Of a DNA stretch of 6,591 nt, positions 1 to 5,667 are shown one piece after another. The stretch is from Actinomycetota bacterium (GTDB lineage: Bacteria > Actinomycetota > Humimicrobiia > Humimicrobiales > Humimicrobiaceae). Under the pieces are notes generated by a model, which saw nothing but the letters and a program-made list of their open reading frames with translations, was not told where the DNA came from and searched no databases. A program made the translations under genes and the position numbers. Each line of letters begins with the position of its first letter. Position 1 is the stretch's first letter. The DNA lies in contig JACVJB010000053.1 in NCBI GenBank assembly GCA_015711775.1, forward strand, positions 1 to 6,591. Direction: 5' to 3'.

Positions 1-19
1 TCTTGACAGATCTTTTTTT

Positions 20-38
20 AAAAATGCCAGTTCCGGCA
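20..38 (-). terminator. Probable rho-independent terminator after the radical SAM gene
   Basis: Reading the minus strand, about 32 nt after the stop codon of the radical SAM gene, TGCCG-GAAC-TGGCA forms a 5-bp stem (one G-U pair) with a 4-nt loop. It is followed at once by TTTTT (24-20) and then an A-run. The short GC-rich stem plus U-tract is the normal intrinsic terminator layout. The stem is short, so efficiency may be modest. Nothing else is visible in the first 70 bases. Confidence 0.5.
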
Positions 39-70
39 GGAAAGATGGATATTTTATATTCATTAATTTC

Positions 71-1831
71 TTATTTTATGCCAATGGATGTTTTTACTAT
101 TTCAAGCGATTTAAAGCTCCTGTTTGAAAGCGGGAACTCGAGCTCCTTTTTTTCACAGACTGTGGAAAGACTGTATTTGTATGTATCTTCTTTTAATTCC
201 ATTAGCTTCTGCTCTTTTAACTTCTCATCACTAATTGTCATTATTTCATCAATTTTTTCCATTGTCTGTTCCGCTCTTATGATCCTCTGCTCATTTTCAA
301 GCATGACATTTTCCGTAATTGAGCCGGCTTTGCCTTTAAGCCTGTTCAATCCTTTAGCAGCTTCGTATGTGCTGCGTACCAGTTCATCTGCAGTTATGGA
401 ATGGCTTTCGTAATTTAAAATGTATTTCCATGAAGGGTTTGTAACAGCTTTTATGTGTGATTTTAAATCTTTAAAAAGAAGCGTATAGCCGAACTTTTGA
501 GGATTTTCAAATATCCTGCTGCCCGGATCAAGAAAGGGAGCCATTGGAGAAATAAACGGCATGAACCTGCTGTCCCAGCCAAGCTTTTCATAAAGATCCC
601 TGCAGTACTCTACAGTTTCAAGAATTGAGCCGGCGCTCTGGGAGGGAAGCCCGGTCATAAAATACAAATCAAACCTTAAGGACCCCTTTGAAAGCGCATA
701 TGAAATGCTCTCATATAGCTGGCTGTTTGTATAGGTTTTTCCCATTTTATGCCTGACGTTTTCATCATGGCTGTCAGGCGATATTTCATAGCATACATTT
801 TTAAAAACTGTGGCAGCCTTATCAAAAAACCATTTTTCCGGGGGCGTAAAAAATTCAAAAAAAATCTGAATATTTTTATCAAGTTTTTCCGCAGACTTAA
901 AAAACTCCATTACATAATCTTTGCCGTTGCTGTTCAGGTCTCCAAGAAGAAAAACAGGCGAGTTTATATATTTTCTGATTGCAGCAATTTCATCCACAAG
1001 CTTTTCCGGGCTTCGGAATGCAGGTTTTGTCCTGTTTCCAAACAGTTTAAAAGCTGATTTTGAACCGCCGCAGTTTGCGCAGTTATTATTGCAGCCGCGC
1101 ACTACAGGTATTGTTGTAATCGGGTATCTGAACCAGTCACAAAATGGCACCACACTTCTAATATCCCGGTATTTAAGCACATCTTTAAACATAATACTAT
1201 AATCAAAATCAATATCTTCAAGGTCAGCCGATATGCACTCAATCGGATTTGCATAAACCTTTCCATCCCGCCTGTAAACAAGATTTGGAATTTCTGAGAG
1301 GGATTTGTAATAATAATTGTCTGCCTGTTCGTTTTGCCCGGGAACATTTGCAGAATCTTTTAATACGCATAAGAGCCTGTAAAGCGGTTCCTCTGCGGAA
1401 TCGCCCCTTATTATAAAGTCTACGCCTTCAAATTCAACCAGCTCACTGTAAAAATAGGAGGCTGAAAAGCCCCCAAAAATAACAGGGGTTTCAGGGTGGC
1501 ATTTTTTAACTATTTTTGCAATTTCAGTGGAGCCCTGACAGTGAGGCAGCCAGTGCAAATCTATGCCAAATGCAGAGGCATTTAATTTTTTAATGAATGC
1601 CTCAACGTCAAAGCCTGGCTCATGATACATTCTGTAGGCAAGGTTTACTATGCGTACGCTTATGCCCCTTTTCTGCAGGTAGTTTGACATGGTCAAAAAC
1701 CCGATAGGATACATTTCAAAGATGGGCGATGAGGGCACAAGGTCGCTCATGGGACCAAACATTATGCTTTTTTCCCTGAAATCATACACGCTTGGTGGAT
1801 GAAGTAAAATCAAGTCAGTTTGCTTCTTCAT
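71..1831 (-). CDS. B12-binding-domain radical SAM protein, function unassigned
   Basis: 586 residues. The N-terminal part (about 5-155) has the layout of a cobalamin-binding Rossmann-like domain: an opening LLHPPSVYDF strand, YPIGFLTMSNYL at 41-52, DLHWLPH at 91-97 and GGFSAS at 120-125. Residues about 240-430 form the radical SAM barrel, with the cluster motif C247-x3-C251-x2-C254 that binds a 4Fe-4S cluster and S-adenosylmethionine. SPDSHDENVR (351-360) and FDLYFMTGLP (387-396) are typical later strands of B12/radical SAM proteins. The C-terminus (about 507-550) is a highly charged helical stretch. The DLHWLPH segment resembles the uncharacterised family annotated after Ta0216, from memory only. 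In DLHWLPH the usual DxHxxG cobalamin loop reads DxHxxP, so lower-axial histidine ligation is uncertain. The start at 1831 is chosen because the conserved first strand begins by residue 6. No Shine-Dalgarno is visible. A 112-bp gap separates it from the upstream gene. Methyl transfer is the commonest chemistry of this class, but the substrate is unknown. Confidence 0.92.
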   Translation of the reverse strand: MKKQTDLILLHPPSVYDFREKSIMFGPMSDLVPSSPIFEMYPIGFLTMSNYLQKRGISVRIVNLAYRMYHEPGFDVEAFIKKLNASAFGIDLHWLPHCQGSTEIAKIVKKCHPETPVIFGGFSASYFYSELVEFEGVDFIIRGDSAEEPLYRLLCVLKDSANVPGQNEQADNYYYKSLSEIPNLVYRRDGKVYANPIECISADLEDIDFDYSIMFKDVLKYRDIRSVVPFCDWFRYPITTIPVVRGCNNNCANCGGSKSAFKLFGNRTKPAFRSPEKLVDEIAAIRKYINSPVFLLGDLNSNGKDYVMEFFKSAEKLDKNIQIFFEFFTPPEKWFFDKAATVFKNVCYEISPDSHDENVRHKMGKTYTNSQLYESISYALSKGSLRFDLYFMTGLPSQSAGSILETVEYCRDLYEKLGWDSRFMPFISPMAPFLDPGSRIFENPQKFGYTLLFKDLKSHIKAVTNPSWKYILNYESHSITADELVRSTYEAAKGLNRLKGKAGSITENVMLENEQRIIRAEQTMEKIDEIMTISDEKLKEQKLMELKEDTYKYSLSTVCEKKELEFPLSNRSFKSLEIVKTSIGIK

Positions 1832-1850
1832 AAGAGTGATATATTAGCAT
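1815..1850 (-). other. Possible overlapping leader ORF (MLIYHSYEEAN)
   Basis: An ATG at 1850-1848 on the minus strand opens an 11-codon reading frame that runs across the radical SAM start codon in another frame and stops with TGA at 1817-1815. The AAGAG 5-6 nt upstream could act as a weak ribosome site, whereas the radical SAM ATG has none. Translational coupling through this short frame is possible. An ORF this short is easily a chance event. Confidence 0.15.
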
Positions 1851-1863
1851 TAAAAACTCTTAT
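1830..1863 (-). promoter_or_regulatory. Inverted repeat covering the radical SAM start codon
   Basis: Perfect 8-bp arms ATAAGAGT (1830-1837) and ACTCTTAT (1856-1863) are separated by 18 nt. On the minus-strand mRNA the 3' arm includes the first two bases of the start codon. Folding could mask the initiation site. The arms are A+T-rich with a long loop, so stability is low, and a protein-binding dyad is an alternative. Confidence 0.3.
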
Positions 1864-1913
1864 CGTCCATATCAGCTCGCCAATAAATACGCATTTGCAG
1901 GTCCGTAATAAAT

Positions 1914-1919
1914 ATTATA
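1914..1919 (-). promoter_or_regulatory. Candidate -10 box (TATAAT) for the radical SAM gene
   Basis: A perfect TATAAT on the minus strand lies 82 bp before the radical SAM start codon, in the 112-bp spacer. No convincing -35 TTGACA-like hexamer is found 16-18 bp upstream (the sequence there is AATAAA-like), and the extended -10 TGn is absent. A+T-rich spacers produce such boxes by chance. Together with the gap, it supports but does not prove separate transcription of the radical SAM gene. Confidence 0.35.
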
Positions 1920-1943
1920 CCCCAGAGGTTTTCATATTTATTT

Positions 1944-2810
1944 TTAAACTGTACCTGCTGAAAATAATTTATGCAGTTTAAAGAAGTTAGTTTTTAACCA
2001 GTCGGGCTGAAGATTTTCAATCTGTTGAGCCAACCTTTCTCTTAAGGTTTTTTTGCGGTTTTGGATAAAGACTGTTTTTTTCAGAAAACTGAATTCTGCA
2101 GGAAGCTTTTCAAAAAAATTATCGAGATAATTAAAAGTTTTTAATAATACAAAATCATTGATAATACTGTATGGCAAACTTATACCATTAAACCCGGAAA
2201 ATATTGTCCAGCCTGTAAAAAAAGAGGTTTTAAGAAGGGAATTGATACCTGAAATTATCACTTCATTTTCACTGATAAACTGGATGATTGTATTTTTCAG
2301 GTGAGCTTCATCAGTAATTTTATTTGTTTTTATTATTTCAACCAGTTCCTGGTGGAGCAGCAGCTTATTTTTATGTACGGATTTCAGGGAGTCAAGTATT
2401 GTATTAAAAAGCTCATGGTCACAATATTTCATAATATATACAGACGCTCTTGAATAAAAAATATCTCCGAAAAGCAGATCAAGGGTATATTTCCCGGTAT
2501 TTTTTTCTGTACTTTTATCATTACCGCTTTTTACTGATTTTAAATCTTTTACAAGCAGTATAAAATCATCGGGATTAAAACTGTGCATCCTTATCCCTAA
2601 AGCAAGAAGCTCCATTCCCGCCATTAAGTTTAAAAGTTTGCCGGAAAACTTTGCGCTTAAGCTGATTTTATTATCATGGAAGCAAAAAATGCTTGAGGCA
2701 TGAAGTATAACCGGATCAGAAAAACTCCTTATATTGTAGGAATAAAGCTTGACCAGTTTATTCAGTTCTTCGTTTACAATTGCCTTTACCTGTCTTGGGG
2801 CCGGGTTCAA
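1944..2810 (-). CDS. Degenerate polyprenyl diphosphate synthase-like helical protein (HepS-like)
   Basis: 288 residues, predicted almost entirely alpha-helical, with no signal peptide. Several segments line up by eye with trans-isoprenyl diphosphate synthases. LMAGMELLALGIRMHSF (62-78) matches the helix that normally ends in the first DDxxD motif. LLFGDIFYSRA (112-122) matches the GDFLFARA-type helix. HKNKLLLHQ (146-154) matches the GE/KxxQ segment. LLKTSFFTGW (192-201) matches the KTAxLF segment. Both aspartate-rich metal-binding motifs are missing: the first reads HSFNPDD (76-82), and no QxxDDxxD follows residue 210. It therefore cannot be a normal catalytic synthase. The closest known idea is the non-catalytic subunit of two-component heptaprenyl diphosphate synthase (HepS). 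The start is TTG at 2810, overlapping the preceding ligase stop (TTGA), with an AGGA ribosome site. No catalytic partner is seen in the window. The gene looks more A+T-rich than its neighbours. Fold assignment is moderate, and the function is unknown. Confidence 0.85.
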   Translation of the reverse strand: MNPAPRQVKAIVNEELNKLVKLYSYNIRSFSDPVILHASSIFCFHDNKISLSAKFSGKLLNLMAGMELLALGIRMHSFNPDDFILLVKDLKSVKSGNDKSTEKNTGKYTLDLLFGDIFYSRASVYIMKYCDHELFNTILDSLKSVHKNKLLLHQELVEIIKTNKITDEAHLKNTIIQFISENEVIISGINSLLKTSFFTGWTIFSGFNGISLPYSIINDFVLLKTFNYLDNFFEKLPAEFSFLKKTVFIQNRKKTLRERLAQQIENLQPDWLKTNFFKLHKLFSAGTV

Positions 2811-4147
2811 TTTTTTTCCTGTCTTCTGTCCCAGACTCTCTGGGCTTTACCCTCGCTGCGCGCTATTGTTTTGGGCTCTTTGAGGCTTACTTTGATATGA
2901 ATGCCTATGGCAGAATAAAGCCTGCCCTCTATTGATTTTTCAAAAAACTCAAGGTCCATCAATTTTTCATGGAATATGCTGTCAGATACTTCAACCCAGA
3001 CTTCTATTTTATCAAGGTAGTTTTCTGTTGTCAGTACTATTAAATAATGAGGCTCAAGGTCCTTAACTTTCATCAGGACTTCTTCAATCTGGGATGGAAA
3101 AACATTTACCCCTCTTATAATGAGCATATCATCTGTTCTTCCCATGGGTCTTGCCATCTTTAACAGTTTTTTCCCGCATGGGCAATCATCCTCAAAAAGG
3201 TATGAAATATCTTTTGTCCTGTACCTGATAACAGGAAATGCTCTCTTTGTAAGGGACGTAAAAACAAGCTCGCCTTTGCTGCCGTTTGGCAATGTTTTTC
3301 CGGTATCAGGATCAATGACTTCTGCAAAAAAATGATCCTCATTTATATGCAACCCGTTTTTTTCAAGGCATTCGCAGGAAACACCAGGGCCTATGACCTC
3401 ACTTAATCCGTAACTGTTAAGTGCCGTCATATGTATTCTGCGCTCAATTTCGTCCCTCATCGGTTCACTCCAGGGCTCTGCGCCCAGATAACCGACCTTA
3501 AGACTGAGTTTTGAAAAATCCACGCCAATTTTTTCTCCCACTTCTGCAATGTGTAAAGTATAAGAAGGTGTACAGCATAAAACGGTTGATTTAAAATCAG
3601 CCATTATTTTCAATTGCCTTTCAGTGTTGCCTCCGGAAATAGGAACAACAAGACAGCCGAGCTTTTCTGCCGCATACTGGAAACCAAATCCGCCGGTAAA
3701 CATGCCAAACCCGTGGCTTATCTGTACAATATCACCTTTTGTCACGCCTGTATCATACATAATCCTCATAAGACAATGACCCCAGATATCAAGGTCATGT
3801 CTTGTGTATCCCACTACTGTGGGGTTACCTGTTGTGCCTGATGAGGAATGTACCCTTACCACCTCATCAAGCGGCGTGCAGAATAGGCCAAAAGGGTAAT
3901 TAAGCCTCAATTCCTCCTTGGTGGTAAAAGGAAGTTTTTCAATATCTGAAAGCTCATTTATCCTGTCCGGGTCCACACCTGCTTCGTCAAACCGTTTCCT
4001 GTAAAATTCATTGCTGGCATAACAGTGTTTAAGCGTCTGTTTCAATGCGCCAAGCTGTAATTGGCGCATTCTTTGTCTTCCTGCTGTTGAGATTTCAGGA
4101 TCAAAGAGTTCTGGGGTTCTATTGCCTTTGCCTTTAATTTTATTCAT
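2807..4147 (-). CDS. paaK: Phenylacetate-CoA ligase-type enzyme, second paralogue
   Basis: 446 residues, the usual PaaK length (about 430-450), of the ANL adenylate-forming superfamily. It should activate an aromatic or arylacetic acid with ATP to the acyl-adenylate and then to the CoA thioester, in the cytoplasm. Visible motifs are the P-loop [10 protein letters not shown] (101-110), YGLSE (246-250), YRTKD (309-313), the hinge-region [11 protein letters not shown] (336-346), and a C-terminal SEGKAQRV with the expected adenylation lysine K434. Cysteine pairs C258/C260 and C322/C324 also occur in the neighbouring paralogue and may form a metal site (inference). The pocket-lining segment SHGFGMFTGGFGFQYAAE (144-161) departs from the canonical [11 protein letters not shown] form of the neighbour, so the substrate may differ. 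The start at 4147 has GGGAG 5 nt upstream. It lies 49 bp after the first ligase, with no terminator between, so the two are very likely one transcript. The exact acid (phenylacetate, hydroxyphenylacetate, indoleacetate or other) cannot be told. Confidence 0.93.
   Translation of the reverse strand: MNKIKGKGNRTPELFDPEISTAGRQRMRQLQLGALKQTLKHCYASNEFYRKRFDEAGVDPDRINELSDIEKLPFTTKEELRLNYPFGLFCTPLDEVVRVHSSSGTTGNPTVVGYTRHDLDIWGHCLMRIMYDTGVTKGDIVQISHGFGMFTGGFGFQYAAEKLGCLVVPISGGNTERQLKIMADFKSTVLCCTPSYTLHIAEVGEKIGVDFSKLSLKVGYLGAEPWSEPMRDEIERRIHMTALNSYGLSEVIGPGVSCECLEKNGLHINEDHFFAEVIDPDTGKTLPNGSKGELVFTSLTKRAFPVIRYRTKDISYLFEDDCPCGKKLLKMARPMGRTDDMLIIRGVNVFPSQIEEVLMKVKDLEPHYLIVLTTENYLDKIEVWVEVSDSIFHEKLMDLEFFEKSIEGRLYSAIGIHIKVSLKEPKTIARSEGKAQRVWDRRQEKN
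2808..2821 (-). promoter_or_regulatory. TTG start with Shine-Dalgarno inside the upstream ligase gene
   Basis: On the minus strand CAGGA is followed by an A-run and then TTG, giving normal spacing of about 6-7 nt. The TTG shares T-G-A with the ligase stop codon (TTGA overlap). No in-frame ATG or GTG occurs in the next 60 codons that would keep the conserved N-terminal helix, so TTG is the best start. The layout predicts translational coupling by re-initiation. Confidence 0.7.
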
Positions 4148-4196
4148 TTAATCTCCCGCTACAGATTTGGCAATTTAAAGTTTTTTGTTTGTTACT

Positions 4197-5516
4197 TTAT
4201 ACTGTTTCGCCTTTTCGCCTGTCAATAACCCTTTTTGCTTTTCCTTCGCTTCTTTTAATTGTTTTGGGCTCTTTGAGCTTTACATCTATATTTATCCCGG
4301 TTGCGCCGTAAAGCTTATTTTCAATGGATGATTCAAATCTTTCAAGGTCATTTATTTTTTCTGCAAAAACATCTTCTGAAACTTCAACCCATAACTCTAT
4401 TGTGTCAAGATAATTCTGCCTGTCCACTACGATAAGATAATGCGGCTCAATTTCTTTTACCTGCATTAAAACTTCTTCAATTTGGGACGGAAAAACATTT
4501 ACCCCCCTTATAATGAGCATATCATCTGTTCTGCCCATAGGTTTTTTCATTCTTGAATGGGTCCTGCCGCATCCGCATTGCAGGTCATCAAGTATTGACA
4601 AATCTCTTGTCCTGTATCTTATAAGGGGCATGGCTTCCTTGGTAAGTGAAGTAAATATTAGTTCTCCGGCGCTGCCGCATGGAAGTGGTTTTGCGGTTGC
4701 AGGATCTATTATTTCGGGTAAAAAATGGTCCTCTGCAACATGAAGCCCGCATTTTAAGCTGCATTCGCAGCTAACGCCCGGCCCTATTATTTCACTTAAA
4801 CCGTATATATCAATGGCATCAATATAAAGCCTTGCTTCTATTTCTTTACGCATTTCCTCTGTCCATGGCTCTGCTCCAAAAATACCAATTTTAAGAGGCA
4901 TATTCTTAAAATCAATCCCGAGCTCTTTTCCAACCTCTGCAATATACAATGCATAGGAAGGCGTGCAGCATATGACAGTTGAGCCATAATCCTGCATGAT
5001 TTTTATCTGCCTTTCAGTAAGTCCCCCGGATGATGGTATTACGGTGGCCCCGAGAAGCTCTGCTCCATAATGAAGGCCCAGCCCGCCAGTAAAAAGCCCA
5101 TACCCATAGCTATTCTGTATAATGTCTCTGCTCCTGACCCCTGTGCTGTAAAGATCCCTTGCTATAAGATTTCCCCAGATAGTAATATCTTTTTTTGTAT
5201 AGCTTACTACAGTTGGATTGCCTGTTGTGCCTGAGGAAGAGTGTATTCTCACTATCTCGTTTAATGGTTTTGCAAAAAGCCCAAAAGGATAATTTATGCG
5301 CAGGTCTTCTTTTGTTGTAAAAGGCAGTTTTTCAATATCTTCAAGATTTTTAAATTTATAAGGGTTAACTCCTGCATCATCCAGCTTTTTCTTGTAGAAT
5401 TTAACATTTTCATACACATTCACAAGTGTTGATTTTAGCTTTTCAAGCTGCATATGCTGCAGTTTGTCACGCTGCATGGTTTCAATTTCCGGTTCCCAGT
5501 ATTTACTGTCACTCAT
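4197..5516 (-). CDS. paaK: Phenylacetate-CoA ligase-type enzyme, first paralogue
   Basis: 439 residues, a complete PaaK-family AMP-forming acyl-CoA ligase. Motifs in order are [13 protein letters not shown] (61-73), the P-loop [10 protein letters not shown] (93-102), [18 protein letters not shown] (136-153, close to the canonical PaaK form), SGGLTERQ (163-170), YGLSE (238-242), YRTRD (301-305), [11 protein letters not shown] (328-338) and SEGKAKRV (423-430) with adenylation lysine K426. C250/C252 and C314/C316 match cysteines of the second paralogue. The preserved glycine/aromatic segment makes it the better candidate for true phenylacetate-CoA ligase of the two. In anaerobes such enzymes act with arylpyruvate oxidoreductases in aromatic amino acid breakdown, or feed anaerobic phenylacetate oxidation. 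No such partner gene lies in this window. The start at 5516 is supported by GGAGG 8 nt upstream. A TATAAT box and a dyad precede it, so this is probably the head of the ligase operon. Confidence 0.95.
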   Translation of the reverse strand: MSDSKYWEPEIETMQRDKLQHMQLEKLKSTLVNVYENVKFYKKKLDDAGVNPYKFKNLEDIEKLPFTTKEDLRINYPFGLFAKPLNEIVRIHSSSGTTGNPTVVSYTKKDITIWGNLIARDLYSTGVRSRDIIQNSYGYGLFTGGLGLHYGAELLGATVIPSSGGLTERQIKIMQDYGSTVICCTPSYALYIAEVGKELGIDFKNMPLKIGIFGAEPWTEEMRKEIEARLYIDAIDIYGLSEIIGPGVSCECSLKCGLHVAEDHFLPEIIDPATAKPLPCGSAGELIFTSLTKEAMPLIRYRTRDLSILDDLQCGCGRTHSRMKKPMGRTDDMLIIRGVNVFPSQIEEVLMQVKEIEPHYLIVVDRQNYLDTIELWVEVSEDVFAEKINDLERFESSIENKLYGATGINIDVKLKEPKTIKRSEGKAKRVIDRRKGETV

Positions 5517-5525
5517 TTAAAAAGC

Positions 5526-5530
5526 CTCCA
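5526..5530 (-). promoter_or_regulatory. Strong Shine-Dalgarno for the first ligase
   Basis: The minus strand reads TGGAGGC, then TTTTTAA, then ATG. GGAGG has about 8 nt spacing to the start at 5516. This is the strongest ribosome site in the window and fixes the ligase start. Confidence 0.8.
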
Positions 5531-5545
5531 GAGAAATAACAAATC

Positions 5546-5573
5546 AGTTCTTACTGATAAATCAACAAGAACT
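5546..5573. promoter_or_regulatory. 28-bp dyad between -10 box and ligase start: operator or leader hairpin
   Basis: On the plus strand, outer arms AGTTCTT (5546-5552) and AAGAACT (5567-5573) are a perfect 7-bp inverted repeat. Inside them TGAT (5555-5558) and ATCA (5561-5564) form a second perfect pair on the same centre, so 22 of 28 positions are symmetric. The outer half-site centres are 21 bp apart, two helical turns, as expected for a dimeric regulator. The element sits between the putative -10 box and the Shine-Dalgarno of the first ligase. A 5'-UTR hairpin is the alternative reading. No regulator gene is present in the window. Confidence 0.4.
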
Positions 5574-5592
5574 AAAATAAAAAACATATTTG

Positions 5593-5598
5593 ATTATA
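5593..5598 (-). promoter_or_regulatory. Candidate -10 box (TATAAT) for the ligase operon
   Basis: A perfect TATAAT on the minus strand lies 76 bp before the first ligase start. The expected -35 region (about 5615-5622) reads CACAAA/GCACAA, not TTGACA. It coincides with an arm of the 12-bp inverted repeat, which would suit an activator-dependent or repressed promoter. The box is plausible but unproven in an A+T-rich spacer. Confidence 0.35.
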
Positions 5599-5612
5599 CA
5601 ATAACTGCAGGC

Positions 5613-5651
5613 TGTTTGTGCCGGATTATATAAGTTAGCCCGGCACAAACA
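5613..5651. repeat. Perfect 12-bp inverted repeat after the symporter gene (hairpin)
   Basis: Arms TGTTTGTGCCGG (5613-5624) and CCGGCACAAACA (5640-5651) are perfectly complementary around a 15-nt loop. The hairpin begins 16 nt after the symporter stop codon, so it is well placed to end or protect the 3' end of the symporter mRNA. No U-tract follows on either strand, so it is not a canonical intrinsic terminator. Its upstream arm overlaps the -35 position of the candidate ligase promoter, so an operator role is also possible. Confidence 0.55.
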
Positions 5652-5667
5652 ATTCGATTACCGCTGT

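Noticed and set aside
3..413. 136-codon open frame on the plus strand
   Set aside because: It lies antisense to the C-terminal coding region of the radical SAM gene, has low-complexity Ser/Phe-rich content, and has no recognisable motif or convincing ribosome site.
749..1202. Two overlapping plus-strand open frames antisense to the radical SAM gene
   Set aside because: They are opposite the conserved radical SAM core, show no family resemblance, and their composition is that of an antisense shadow.
1882..1914. Direct repeat AATAAATA at 1882-1889 and 1907-1914
   Set aside because: Eight A+T-only bases in an A+T-rich spacer are expected by chance, with no further copies or symmetry.
4147..4199. 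Inverted repeat TAAAGT/ACTTTA at the end of the first ligase as a possible terminator
   Set aside because: A 6-bp A+T-rich stem overlapping the stop codon, without a U-tract. It is too weak to separate the two ligase genes.
3120..4743. Plus-strand frames at 3120-3335 and 4513-4743 sharing the start MSISSVLP
   Set aside because: Their similarity to each other only reflects the antisense of the conserved ligase hinge block. It is not an independent gene family.
5517..5667. Possible small RNA or riboswitch in the symporter-ligase spacer
   Set aside because: Only two inverted repeats are seen. No known riboswitch core was recognised, and the length is explained by promoter and 3'-end elements.
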